Positions 52,801 to 61,561 are shown, counted from the first letter of the stretch. The stretch: 64,000 nt of DNA from an uncultured Prevotellaceae bacterium (GCA_900316445.1 ONCZ01000013.1:1-64000), one strand, 5' to 3'. Notes: a model not told the origin generated them from the letters alone. Made by a program: numbers and translations.

Positions 52801-53027
52801 TCACACAGATCTCACAGATCTCACAGATTTTTTCCTTGGGTCACTAATCTCACTGTTTAAACTGATCTTCACAGATTTTTGCAGCATAAATGCTGCGTCT
52901 ACGCAGAAATATCTGTGTGAGAATAATCTGCGCTTGTTTGGACGCCTGCGTCCTAAATCTGTGAAGATCAGTCTTATCATGATTATCAGTGTTATTATTA
53001 TCTGTGTGATCTGTGAGATCTGTGTGA
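52801..53027. repeat. Nested CACAGAT-type palindromic element
   Basis: Outer arms 52801-52827 and 53001-53027 are inverted with 26 of 27 matches; inner arms 52861-52878 and 52955-52972 are a perfect 18-bp inverted pair. Words such as TCACAGATCTCACAGAT recur; similar words occur at 49049-49152 and 58450-58590. It fills the gap between the FAH gene and the sensor gene. Confidence 0.8.
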
Positions 53028-53030
53028 CCT

Positions 53031-56000
53031 TTATCCCTTATACTCAGTAGGTGTGACGCCGAATTGTTTCTTGAAGACCACGGAGAAATGGCTCTGGGTA
53101 CTGAAACCGCAGAGATCGGCAATCTCCGAGACGGTGTACTTGCCACCCTTCAGGAGTTCAGCCGCACGGTTCAGCTTATAGGTGCGGAAGAAGCTGGAGG
53201 GAGTCTCACCCGTTAGACCCTTGATCTTATAATAGAGTTTCGTGCGTGAGATGAGCAACAGCTTCGTGATGCGCGACACGTCGAGTTCAGAGTTCGAGAG
53301 CTCTTCCTCCATCAGCTTGTAGAGCTCCTCCATGAAGTGCTTGTCCTGTTCGGAGAGGGCATCCTCCACACTCTCGTCCTCCGTCGTCGTGGCTTTCGTC
53401 AGAAGCTTGCGCACGCGGTCACGGTTCTTCAGCTGCGACTGGATGAGGGCAGAGAGCACGGCAGGCTCGAAGGGCTTGGTGACGTAGGCATCGGCACCCA
53501 CGTTGAGGCCTTCCACCTGGTTGTCTGCTGTAATCTTTGCCGTGACGAGGATTACGGGGATATGGCAGAGCTGGATGTCCTGCTTGATTTCCTGACAGAG
53601 CTGATAGCCGTCCTTTCCTGGCATCGCCACGTCGCTGACCACGATGTTCGGCTCGGCAGCACGCATCTCTTCGAGGGCGGTGTCGGCATCAAGGCAGGTG
53701 ATGAGGCGGTAGTCCTTCGAGAAGAGCACCCGCATGTAGTTGACCACCTCCGTATCGTCGTCGACGATGAGCAGCGTCGGAAGGTCGTCCATGGGGTCTT
53801 CGGGGGTGTGGAGGTGTGAGGGTGCAGGGGTGCGAGAAATGTCTGCGGCAGTATCTGGGGCAACGTCTGTGGCAGTAGTATTCTCGTACCCCCGTACCTC
53901 CGTACCCCCACGCTCCCGATTCATCATCTCTTCCTCCGAATAGGCCTCCTCAGCCATAGGATAGACGAGGGTAAAGACGGCACCGGTGCCATCCTCGCGG
54001 TTGCCTGCCACGAGGGTGCCGTGGTGCAGTTCGGCCAGTCGTCGGGAGTAGTAGAGTCCGATGCCCGTACCCCAGTTGATGATGCCCTTTGTCTGGTTGT
54101 CGAGCTGGTAATAGCGCTTGAAGATATTCTCCAGCTGGTTCTCTGGCAGGCCCTTGCCCGTATCGGCCACGGTGATCTTCACCATATTCTCGTACCCCCG
54201 CGCCCCCGCGCCTTCGTTCCCTCGGTTGTCCGCCACATCGAGGCTCACGTCGATGTGTCCGCCTCTGGGTGTGAACTTCAGGGCGTTCGAGATGAGGTTT
54301 GTGAGAATCTTCTCCAGCTTGTCGCCATCCGTCCACGCCATGAGGGTGTCCTCCATGCCGAAGCGGTTGATGGTGACGGCTCTCTCCTGGGCGTTGTAGA
54401 TGAAGTAGTCGCACACGCCGTTGATCACCTTCACCACGTCGAGCTGTTCGACGCTCAGCCGCAGTGTGTCGTTCTCGAGCTTGTTGAAGTCCATCAGCTG
54501 GTTCACGAGCTTGAACATCCTTTGGATATTGCGGTTGGCGATGGTGAGCAGGCTCTTGTCGTCGCCGCTGAGGCGTTCGCTCTTCACGACCTGGCTCACA
54601 GGCCCAGCGATCATCGTCAGCGGCGTACGGAACTCGTGGGCGATGTTGGCGAAGAAACTCATGTTCATCTGGTTCGTGCGCTGCTCCTGTTCTTTCTCCA
54701 TCTGTGCCTGACGTGCAGCCCGACGTGCAGTCACCACGCGACGGGCATTGCGGTAGAGATAGTAGGCGAGGGCAGCGGCGAGGGCGAGATAGATGCACCA
54801 TGCCCACCAGGCGTTGGCGGGAGCAGGGTCTACGGCCACGCGCAGGTTACGCTCGCTTGTGACGGGCTCGTCGCTGGTGGCGTCGGTGGCTCTCACGCGG
54901 AAGGTGTAACAGCCTGCGGGCAGGTTGGCATAGCTGGCGGTATGGGTGTTGCCGGCATCGATCCAGTCGCTGTCGAAGCCGTCCATCTTATAATAGTAAT
55001 GCACACGTTCGTACTCACCGAAGTCGAGGGCGGTGAACGAGAGGCTGAAGCTGTTCTGGTCGTAGGCCAGGCGCACCTCCTGGCAACTGTCGAGCAGGGC
55101 GTCGATAGGACCGTCGGCCATAGGGCGCACCAGCCGGTTGTGGATCTTCAGGTCGCAGAGCCGGATGGGCAGCTGTCTCAGCGTGTCGATGTCGGCAGGG
55201 TTGAACATCGTGATGCCGTCAGTACTGCCGAAGACGAGACTGCCGTTGGGCAACTGGCACGAGGCTCTGTCAGCGAACTCATCGCCCCCGATGCCGTCAG
55301 CCTTATAGAGCGAGGTGATGCGCCCCGTCTTCCGGTCCCAGCGGTTCAGTCCCTTCATCGTGCTGATCCAAATGTTCCCCTGGCAGTCTTCCTCGATGCT
55401 GCCCACGTCGGAACAGGAGAGGCCGGCGATGCGCGTCATCTCGTTGGTTTTCGGGTTGTAGCGCAGCAGTCCGTTGCTCACGGTGCCTATCCACACGTCG
55501 CCCTGCGAGTCCTCCAGCATGTCGGTGGGGATGTAGACGCTTCGGCGGATGCACTGTGCCATCGTGGGGATGTCGAGTTCGCTGAGCTTGCCCGTCTGTG
55601 GATTCATCTTCGTGATCTTCTGGAAGAAGGCGGAGATGAGCATCTGTCCGTCTCTCAGTTTCAGCAGCGAGGGTATGAAGCAGAAGTCGGCATTAAACGC
55701 CTGCTTTGTAATAGGTTCTCGGTGGTACGGTGGTGCGGGGGTGCGGGGGTACGAGGTTACATCCTGCCCTTGATCTATTCTCGCGCCCTCGCGCCCCCGT
55801 GCCCCCGCGCCCCCGAATCCCTCGGGGAACCCCACGATATCATTCGTGCTCGTCGAGGCCCACACCGTCCCGTCGTCAGTCTGTTCGAAGTCCATGGCGC
55901 CAAGCACGGGTGTCTGGCTGAGTATGGCGAGCCTCCCTCCCTCGTAGCGGCATTTCATCACGATGCTGGCCGTGGAGAGCCAGAGCCGTCCGTCACGGTC

Positions 56001-57233
56001 GCAGAAGATGTGCGTCACGGCGTTCTTCTGTTCGCCCGCCGGCAGTCCTTCGAGGGGGATGAGTTCTGCCTTCTGGCTGTCGAGATGGTAGACGTAGAGC
56101 CCCTTGAGCAGGGTGCTGATCCAGAGGTTCTGCTGTCGGTCTGTGGCGACGGCGAGCACGCTGGAGTTGTCGATCACGCGGTTCAGGTAGCTGTCCGAGC
56201 CGCCGAACTTCTCCTTATAGTAGTAGTCGGCGAAGAGTCCCTTGTCGTAGGTGCCCAGCCACACGTTCTTCCGTGAGTCCTGGAACACCAGTGTCACCAG
56301 TGCGTCAGGCACGGGCAGCGTGAATCCCGCCTCGCCCTCGCCGTGCAGCGTCTGCGCCAGCAGGTTCAGTCCGAACATCCCGTTCTTCGACGTGCTGAGC
56401 AGGATGGTGTTGTCTTCCAGCAGCCTTGCCGCCTGGATGATGCTGTTGTGAGCTGTCAGCCGAGCCTCCATCTCCGTGGGGAGGGGCACGAGGCGCAGCG
56501 ACTTCGTGTCGAACAGCCGCAGGTTGCCGTAGCCGGAGAGGATCATCAGCCCGTTGGCGAGCATCTCAGAGTAGTAGAATTGCTGGTCGCCCAGCGCCAC
56601 CTCGCGCTTTAGTTTGAATGTCGTGGGGTCGTAGATGAGGATGCGCTGGCTCTCAGTGATGAGTATCTGGTCTGAGGCGTCAATCACGCAGTTGCCCCAC
56701 GTCCACTGCTGCCTCGTCATCTGCCGCGAGATAATCGGGTGGAAGGCCTGCAGCTGGTCGTCGTAGCGGAGCACCTCCGTGCCGTTGTATGCAAACAAGC
56801 GTCCGCGGCTGTCCTCGAGCAGCTTCTGTATGTTCAGGTTTGCCGATTTCACGCCGATGCGCTTGAAGCAGTCCCGGCGGGTATAGCGGCACACGCCGTT
56901 CACCGTCGCCACCCAGAGCCGTCCCTGCTGGTCGCAGAGCACGTCCTTGATTTGGTTGTCTGGCAGTCCGGTTGTGTCGTCAGCGCAGAAATACTGGTGA
57001 TACTCATGCCCGTCGTAGCGGTTCAGTCCGCGGAACGTGCCTATCCACAGTTGCCCGGCCTTGTCCTCCGCGATGCACTGCACACGGCTGTTCGACAGCT
57101 CCTGCGCCACTACAAAGCCGTTCTCCTCGTCTTTGTCTCGCTGCTGTGGCGGCTCCGTCTTCTGGCAGCCTGCCAGCACCCCGAGGCACATCACAGCGGC
57201 AAATATGGTCTGGATGGTTTTACGTTGTATCAT
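53031..57233 (-). CDS. Hybrid two-component system sensor/regulator (propeller, kinase, receiver, AraC)
   Basis: 1400 residues from the ATG at 57233, where a lipoprotein-like signal starts (lipobox V-L-A-G-C). Two-component propeller repeats (about 30-690), Y_Y_Y domain (about 700-790), membrane segment (about 806-826), HisKA with F-A-N-I-A-H-E-F-R-T-P (His about 862), HATPase with D-T-G-K-G-L (about 1022), receiver with V-V-S-D-V-A-M-P-G (Asp about 1197) and AraC helix-turn-helix (about 1300-1400). It should sense a periplasmic glycan or other ligand and control genes directly. Three GC-rich repeat elements sit in it, at residues about 471-503, 1006-1014 and 1103-1143, all in frame and all at loops or linkers. 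No SusC/SusD locus is in the window. Confidence 0.95.
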   Translation of the reverse strand: MIQRKTIQTIFAAVMCLGVLAGCQKTEPPQQRDKDEENGFVVAQELSNSRVQCIAEDKAGQLWIGTFRGLNRYDGHEYHQYFCADDTTGLPDNQIKDVLCDQQGRLWVATVNGVCRYTRRDCFKRIGVKSANLNIQKLLEDSRGRLFAYNGTEVLRYDDQLQAFHPIISRQMTRQQWTWGNCVIDASDQILITESQRILIYDPTTFKLKREVALGDQQFYYSEMLANGLMILSGYGNLRLFDTKSLRLVPLPTEMEARLTAHNSIIQAARLLEDNTILLSTSKNGMFGLNLLAQTLHGEGEAGFTLPVPDALVTLVFQDSRKNVWLGTYDKGLFADYYYKEKFGGSDSYLNRVIDNSSVLAVATDRQQNLWISTLLKGLYVYHLDSQKAELIPLEGLPAGEQKNAVTHIFCDRDGRLWLSTASIVMKCRYEGGRLAILSQTPVLGAMDFEQTDDGTVWASTSTNDIVGFPEGFGGAGARGREGARIDQGQDVTSYPRTPAPPYHREPITKQAFNADFCFIPSLLKLRDGQMLISAFFQKITKMNPQTGKLSELDIPTMAQCIRRSVYIPTDMLEDSQGDVWIGTVSNGLLRYNPKTNEMTRIAGLSCSDVGSIEEDCQGNIWISTMKGLNRWDRKTGRITSLYKADGIGGDEFADRASCQLPNGSLVFGSTDGITMFNPADIDTLRQLPIRLCDLKIHNRLVRPMADGPIDALLDSCQEVRLAYDQNSFSLSFTALDFGEYERVHYYYKMDGFDSDWIDAGNTHTASYANLPAGCYTFRVRATDATSDEPVTSERNLRVAVDPAPANAWWAWCIYLALAAALAYYLYRNARRVVTARRAARQAQMEKEQEQRTNQMNMSFFANIAHEFRTPLTMIAGPVSQVVKSERLSGDDKSLLTIANRNIQRMFKLVNQLMDFNKLENDTLRLSVEQLDVVKVINGVCDYFIYNAQERAVTINRFGMEDTLMAWTDGDKLEKILTNLISNALKFTPRGGHIDVSLDVADNRGNEGAGARGYENMVKITVADTGKGLPENQLENIFKRYYQLDNQTKGIINWGTGIGLYYSRRLAELHHGTLVAGNREDGTGAVFTLVYPMAEEAYSEEEMMNRERGGTEVRGYENTTATDVAPDTAADISRTPAPSHLHTPEDPMDDLPTLLIVDDDTEVVNYMRVLFSKDYRLITCLDADTALEEMRAAEPNIVVSDVAMPGKDGYQLCQEIKQDIQLCHIPVILVTAKITADNQVEGLNVGADAYVTKPFEPAVLSALIQSQLKNRDRVRKLLTKATTTEDESVEDALSEQDKHFMEELYKLMEEELSNSELDVSRITKLLLISRTKLYYKIKGLTGETPSSFFRTYKLNRAAELLKGGKYTVSEIADLCGFSTQSHFSVVFKKQFGVTPTEYKG
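53803..53923. repeat. GC-rich in-frame repeat element, copy 2
   Basis: Codes for G-G-T-E-V-R-G-Y-E-N ... I-S-R-T-P-A-P in the linker between kinase and receiver of the hybrid sensor. The same end words as copy 1, with a different centre. Confidence 0.7.
54189..54214. repeat. GC-rich repeat element, half copy 3
   Basis: Only one arm (ATTCTCGTACCCCCGCGCCC type), coding for G-A-G-A-R-G-Y-E-N in a loop of the ATPase domain of the hybrid sensor. Confidence 0.6.
55722..55818. repeat. GC-rich in-frame repeat element, copy 4
   Basis: Codes for F-G-G-A-G-A-R-G-R-E ... S-Y-P-R-T-P-A-P-P between propeller blades of the hybrid sensor. Its centre shares TTGATCTATTCTCGCGC with copy 1. Confidence 0.75.
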
Positions 57234-57253
57234 GATTTGTTGCAATTTGGGTA

Positions 57254-57261
57254 CAAAGATA
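57254..57261 (-). promoter_or_regulatory. -7 element of the hybrid sensor gene
   Basis: TATCTTTG on the minus strand, 21 bp before the ATG at 57233. It excludes the in-frame codons upstream. Confidence 0.65.
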
Positions 57262-57371
57262 ATGCAAATCGAACGAAATACCAAAAGAAAAAGGCAAAAA
57301 AAACAAAGAGAGCCGACAGCTCTGCTGTCAGCTCCTCATTTTCACCCTTTCCCCTTTTCACCTTTTCACCT

Positions 57372-57482
57372 TTAGAACGGTCCTAGTCCCATACAGCTCG
57401 TAGTTCCGATCGCCGTCAGAAATGCTGTGAGTGCAGCTACTATCACCTTCACCGCCAGCTCAATGATCCTTTGCTTCTTCAT
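57372..57482 (-). CDS. Smalltalk-like micropeptide
   Basis: 36 residues: M-K-K-Q-R-I-I-E-L-A-V-K-V-I-V, then a hydrophobic A-A-L-T-A-F-L-T-A-I-G-T-T-S-C and M-G-L-G-P-F. A single membrane or signal-like helix ending in a Cys. It matches the short peptides annotated as 'smalltalk protein' that lie right beside HU-family genes in Bacteroidales; here the HU-like gene is 143 bp upstream on the same strand. Role unknown. Confidence 0.7.
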   Translation of the reverse strand: MKKQRIIELAVKVIVAALTAFLTAIGTTSCMGLGPF

Positions 57483-57575
57483 AGTTTTCAGTTTTTTCTG
57501 CGATTTGAGTATCCCCGTCTATCTCTATTGAGGCTGGAGGCGCGAGATCCTTCTGTGTCGGATTGTCTGTTCTTA

Positions 57576-57620
57576 GACTATTCTCGTACCACCGTACCCT
57601 CGCGCCCCCGCACCCCCGAA
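57576..57620. repeat. GC-rich repeat element, half copy 5 (intergenic)
   Basis: ATTCTCGTACCACCGTACCC and CGCGCCCCCGCACCCCCG words, like the arms of copies 1, 2 and 4, between the HU-like gene and the micropeptide gene. Confidence 0.65.
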
Positions 57621-57625
57621 ATTAT

Positions 57626-58171
57626 TTACCCGTTGCCCTGATTGTCTGCCTGAGGCGCGAGTACGTAGCTGATCGGCGTCTTCTTCTGGAAGCGCTTCTT
57701 CTTCTTCCCGCCGATGGTGCGCACCTCGCTCTGCACCACATAACCGAAGGTGAACACACACTCTTCCTTCAGCGCGCGGCTGGTCAGCTTCTCACCCTTC
57801 GAGTTCTCTGGGTTAAAGTTGATGCGGATGCCGTTGATCATCGCATCGGGACCAGCGGCCACAGCCGTCTCGATGTCGTTCTTGCCGTTGCCCTGGCCGT
57901 CCACGCCCGGAGAGAACGTGCCGAAGCCGTCGAGCTTCACGGGCTGACCCTCGCGCAACAGGTGCACCAGGCACTTCACCATCTCGCCCAGCACCAGCTG
58001 GCACATCTCCAGCGAGGAGATCTTGCCGTGCTCCGTCATGTGCTTTGCCAGACCCTTCAGGTTCAGCGGTTCCTTACTGTCCACCTCGGCAAACCACTTG
58101 CCGAAAGCCGTACTGTCGTCATTCGTGTTCTGACGCAGATTGATCACCATGGGAATTTCACTTCTTGCCAT
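57626..58171 (-). CDS. HU-like DNA-binding protein with extended C-terminus
   Basis: 181 residues. HU/IHF-type fold at about 30-130: L-A-K-H-M-T-E-H-G, then the G-Q-P-V-K-L-D-G-F-G-T-F-S-P arm-base motif, followed by a region in place of the usual DNA-binding arm and a basic C-terminal tail (G-G-K-K-K-K-R-F-Q-K-K). Of the long HU-type proteins common in Bacteroidales, more divergent than HupB. A nucleoid protein, probably paired with the micropeptide downstream. Its promoter TAACTTTG lies 160 bp upstream (58332-58339), and a palindrome sits in the leader. Confidence 0.8.
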   Translation of the reverse strand: MARSEIPMVINLRQNTNDDSTAFGKWFAEVDSKEPLNLKGLAKHMTEHGKISSLEMCQLVLGEMVKCLVHLLREGQPVKLDGFGTFSPGVDGQGNGKNDIETAVAAGPDAMINGIRINFNPENSKGEKLTSRALKEECVFTFGYVVQSEVRTIGGKKKKRFQKKTPISYVLAPQADNQGNG

Positions 58172-58251
58172 AATTCCTTTTCCTTTCTTTTTTTCATCGT
58201 ATTAGATTCCTTTGCGGCGAACTACATCGGGTCACCGCCTCCCGCATTTTT

Positions 58252-58272
58252 CCCCTCCTGAGTTAGGAGGGG
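58252..58272. repeat. Palindrome in the HU leader
   Basis: CCCCTCC-TGAGTTA-GGAGGGG, followed by CCAGGGGTGGTCTGAACAGG. The set of words (GACCACCCCT, ACTCAGGAGGGGAAAA on the other strand) equals that inside the flippase element at 43129-43190. Confidence 0.7.
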
Positions 58273-58492
58273 CCAGGGGTGGTCTGAACAGGCGCCTGTG
58301 TGTTCTTCATGGTAACCCCTGATTGCGAGTACAAAGTTACTAAAATAATAAATGCAAAACAAGCTTTTTTTCTATTTATTCCCAATTATTTTTCGTTTTC
58401 ACACTCCTTAATTTTTGTAAAACTACACCTCTCCCAATCATCGCCTCACAAAAAATAATCTGTGTTCATCTGTGTGATCTGTGTGTCGCCCT

Positions 58493-58590
58493 TTTTGCAG
58501 GGCAAAACATTTCTGTGCTTTCTGCGTTTTCTGTGTGACCCCCATTTTGCAGGGCAAAATATTTCTGTGCTTTCTGTGCTTTCTGTGTGA
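58493..58590. repeat. Two 46-bp direct repeats
   Basis: 58493-58538 and 58545-58590 are near-identical, each TTTTGCAGGGCAAAA followed by TTTCTGTGC-type words and ending TCTGTGTGA. Non-coding. Confidence 0.7.
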
Positions 58591-58813
58591 TAATTAAGCA
58601 AAATGTAAAGCAATTTCAGTACTTCCGCTTTCGCCCTGAAATACCCGTTTTCCAGCCCATTTTAGCTCTCTGGACTTTCCCCAGGGGAAACCTGGACTTT
58701 CCCCTAACGAAACTCCCACTTTCCCCTAACGAAACTTCCCGTTTTCCCAAGGCTCTCTCTGCGCTCAGTTCATCTGCTTAAAATATGTAAAAGTTTTTCT
58801 TTGTTCCCAGCAC

Positions 58814-59001
58814 GCTGTGACACTGTGACGCTGTGACGCAGTTGCATTTGCCTCCGTCGAAGTTCAAAATTTCTAACTGTAATTTATATATTATTATATA
58901 TATAATATATTATATATATAATAATATATAAATATATCCATCAAAATTGCCATCCAGAAACAACCTAATGCAACTGCGTCACAGCGTCACAGTGTCACAG
59001 C
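58814..59001. repeat. Palindromic element with perfect 35-bp arms
   Basis: 58814-58848 and 58967-59001 are perfect reverse complements (words GCTGTGACACTGTGACGC). The 118-bp centre contains an AT palindrome of about 45 bp (about 58883-58930) made of TATAT and AATAT runs that could form a cruciform. No gene. It lies just behind the decayed aminopeptidase and may have caused its truncation. The rest of 58340-59093 shows only more CTGTG words and two TTCCCCAACTTGGGGAAA-like palindromes (about 59040-59085). Confidence 0.85.
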
Positions 59002-59093
59002 GACATGTCTATCTCCTTTATAATAAGGTATTTGAGATATTTCCCCAACTTGGGGAAAAATCTGTTCCTCAACTTGGGGAAATATTGACGCCG

Positions 59094-59420
59094 TTACATT
59101 CTGTCTCGACAGATACCAATACCCAACCACTCGGCAATCGTTGGCGTACCCTCAATCTTCAGTTTCATCAGCTGAAACCCAGTCCATTTCAACTGTTCCT
59201 CAGCCGCAAGGAAATAGCGCGAGTACGTCCAGAGAGCTGCCGATGCCAGCGTCACCACCGCCGTACCAGCCGAGCCGTTAAAGCCGCTGATCCACTCCCC
59301 AGCCTTCCAATGGTCAGCCACATATTCACTCTGATGGGGGTCTGTACTTGGGAAGATGCAGGCCGCAAGATGCTCCCGCCGCATCACCTCCCGAAGGTCT
59401 TCCAATCGTTTATTAATCAT
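59094..59420 (-). pseudogene. Xaa-Pro aminopeptidase fragment (creatinase N-terminal domain)
   Basis: 108 codons match the start of the long M24 aminopeptidase P: R-L-E-D-L-R-E-V-M, I-F-P-S-T-D-P-H-Q-S-E-Y, F-N-G-S-A-G-T-A-V-V-T, S-R-Y-F-L-A-A-E-E-Q-L. A full enzyme has about 590 residues and the metal-binding peptidase domain, all missing here. Two positions usually acidic (L-D-S-A-A-L-W-T-D-S) are Ala and Tyr. The frame ends by the repeat region. Its ATG overlaps the metallophosphoesterase stop. Confidence 0.8.
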
Positions 59421-61093
59421 TTGATAATGATTTTTCGAGTTTTATTGTTTGCTCTGACTATATAGCAGCCAGCAGGCAGAGCCATGTTGCCATGACTGCT
59501 GACAAGTCGTCCTTGCATGTTGTAGATTTGGACTTCCGTTGTTTCGTCTGAATGGATAGGAACGACCCGTGTTTCCTCCGAATCTGCATATATCCTTCCA
59601 GATTCCAGGCTGATATTAAGATGAAGATCATCTGTGCGGTCTTCGTTCTCCGTCCCTACTTGAGTCTGGTCTTCAAACGCACTTTTCAGCATGGGTGTTA
59701 CTTTTTGCATGATGAGTTCACAAGCCACGCCACGGCCTATGGGCTGGTTAAACATATATATATCATTCTCAATGATTTCTCCCAAAAGATTGTCAATACC
59801 CTCTTTTAGTTCTTTATATAAGCGTCCATACACTTCCTGGTCATGTTCATTGCCTTCCTGAAGTGCCAGCCATCCATCATTGATGAAAGTGGCAAGGTGT
59901 TTATACACCATCCTAGCAAACTCTTCTGAGCTATTTGGAATACGGAAGGTTATCGAGCCGATGCCAAGGCTTATGTCTTTGAGATAGGTTTTCATGATCG
60001 GTTCTATACTATTCCACAGCATACCGGAAGCAGCATAGACCGAAGATTCCATGCCATTTTCCAAGAACTGGAGTCCGAATTGGGAGAACTGCGGTTGTGA
60101 CGGCAAACTGTTGATACGATGGGTGTCGATCGTGAGCAGGGAACAGTCATCGCTGATTGTGGCCACACGATAATGCGACGGATAGGTGATGGTAGAACCT
60201 GTAGAAATGTCTGTCAGTGAAGCATCATGATTGTCGTTCCATATTGTGGCGGCATCAGAATAATGCATGTGACCTGTGAAAATGACATGAATACCATGCT
60301 CCATCATCAACTGCGCGATACTGTCGCCGTTTTCGATGGCAGCAGTACTGACCATCGTATCTAAGCCGTCAATATGGTTTATCAGTTGCTGGTGCATCAT
60401 GGCTATGACTTGGTTCCCCTTGCCTTTTGCCTCGTCAGCCTGTGCCAGCAGCCAGTCAAGCGTGGAAGATTTAATGGCGCCACCCACAACACTCACGTCT
60501 CTGTCATCTCCCTCGGCAATGTAAGTGTTCTTCTCGTATTGAGAGGCATCAATGGCAAGAAGCGTCAACCCTGGTACAGGCTCACAGACATAGGACAAGG
60601 AATTCGGGTCCCGCAAATCATCATCTCCATAGCCGAAATCGCGATAGATAGAAGCAAATTCTTCTGCCGCTACTCCTTCTGCAGGAATTGTCTCATCACC
60701 GTCAAAGTATTTGGCAGAGGGATTCCTGACATCATGGTTACCAGGAATGACAAAGGCCTTTATGCCGGCCTGGAGAGCCTTCCCAAGCATACGGGAAACC
60801 CGCTCATGACCAATCTTCTCGCCGTCTTTCGTCAAATCGCCACATATCAGGAGGGCGTCAGCCTGATGGATGATGGCGCTGTCAACAACTGCCTGAAAGG
60901 CTTCTATGCTTTGGCTGAGCATTTTTCTGTCTCGGCTAATGTAATAGGTCAAGGCATCGCCTTCATGGATCACCAGACTTGAATCCATGACATGAATGTC
61001 TGTGGCCACATAGATGACCTTGCCATTGGCCGACCATGCTTGGCCTGACAACCATGACATCAAGACACAAAGTCCAAATGCTATTCCTTTCAT
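59417..61093 (-). CDS. Secreted metallophosphoesterase with T9SS-type tail
   Basis: 558 residues. Signal peptide (about 1-21). Calcineurin-like motifs in order: A-T-D-I-H (about 30-34), C-G-D-L-T-K-D-G-E (about 84-92), G-N-H-D (about 120-123), M-H-Q-Q and T-G-H-M-H (about 275). A C-terminal domain ending V-Q-I-Y-N-M-Q-G-R-L, G-C-Y-I-V-R and R-K-I-I-I-K fits the type IX secretion sorting tail. It probably cleaves phosphodiesters outside the cell; substrate unknown. The stop overlaps the aminopeptidase fragment's ATG by 4 bp. Confidence 0.9.
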   Translation of the reverse strand: MKGIAFGLCVLMSWLSGQAWSANGKVIYVATDIHVMDSSLVIHEGDALTYYISRDRKMLSQSIEAFQAVVDSAIIHQADALLICGDLTKDGEKIGHERVSRMLGKALQAGIKAFVIPGNHDVRNPSAKYFDGDETIPAEGVAAEEFASIYRDFGYGDDDLRDPNSLSYVCEPVPGLTLLAIDASQYEKNTYIAEGDDRDVSVVGGAIKSSTLDWLLAQADEAKGKGNQVIAMMHQQLINHIDGLDTMVSTAAIENGDSIAQLMMEHGIHVIFTGHMHYSDAATIWNDNHDASLTDISTGSTITYPSHYRVATISDDCSLLTIDTHRINSLPSQPQFSQFGLQFLENGMESSVYAASGMLWNSIEPIMKTYLKDISLGIGSITFRIPNSSEEFARMVYKHLATFINDGWLALQEGNEHDQEVYGRLYKELKEGIDNLLGEIIENDIYMFNQPIGRGVACELIMQKVTPMLKSAFEDQTQVGTENEDRTDDLHLNISLESGRIYADSEETRVVPIHSDETTEVQIYNMQGRLVSSHGNMALPAGCYIVRANNKTRKIIIK

Positions 61094-61326
61094 TCTTTTA
61101 TGTTCTTTCCCCTTTGTAATCCTTCATGTAATTCTGCCGCAAAGTTAAGCAATTTTTTTCATTTGCCCAAGCTTTTTCTAGAAAAAATGTCTTCTTTGGT
61201 TTGTTCTGATAGGGTTTAATGGGGACTCTAAGACTATGAAATAGATATTGTCGTTTCATACCTCAAGCCTTTATTTTTATTCCGTCAAACTTTTTAGAGA
61301 TAAAATTTGCATCATTAACGTTTATC

Positions 61327-61404
61327 GGGTAACACGGTGACAGGTACGCTGTGATCCTGAGGGAATCTCAAGTGGGGTAACACGGTGACAGGTACGCTGT
61401 GATC
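61327..61404. repeat. Two identical 30-bp direct repeats
   Basis: 61327-61356 and 61375-61404 are identical, 48 bp apart from start to start; each contains ACACGGTGA and CGCTGTGA words. They lie in a 467-bp gap upstream of the metallophosphoesterase. Only two copies and no associated genes, so not a CRISPR array. The rest of the gap (61094-61326, 61405-61499) shows nothing clear. Confidence 0.8.
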
Positions 61405-61499
61405 TATCTATTGAGCCGTTTTTGCGAGAAAAAATGTTCAAATTCGCAATATTTCATTAAATTCTTCTCAAAAAATTTGGATTGTATCTAAAAAATGCT

Positions 61500-61560
61500 T
61501 ATCTTTGCATCGATGAATCCCGCTAACCTCTGGCCGCAAGGTCGAGTTAGTGGGTATTGT
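61500..61560 (+). ncRNA. Candidate small hairpin RNA antisense to a gene end
   Basis: TATCTTTG (61500-61507) is followed at once by a long hairpin, CCCGCTAAC ... GTTAGTGGG (61519-61554), and TATTGTTTTA. A short transcript on the plus strand would face the 3' end of the gene at 61562. Promoter and stem are seen; expression is inference. Confidence 0.4.
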
Positions 61561-61561
61561 T

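Noticed and set aside
54021-56276. A 751-codon open frame on the plus strand
   Set aside because: It lies fully antisense to the hybrid sensor gene, whose domains are clear. Its composition (Val, His, Leu, Gly rich) is what a GC-rich reverse frame gives.
61327-61404. A small CRISPR array
   Set aside because: Only two repeats and one 18-bp spacer, and no cas genes in the window.
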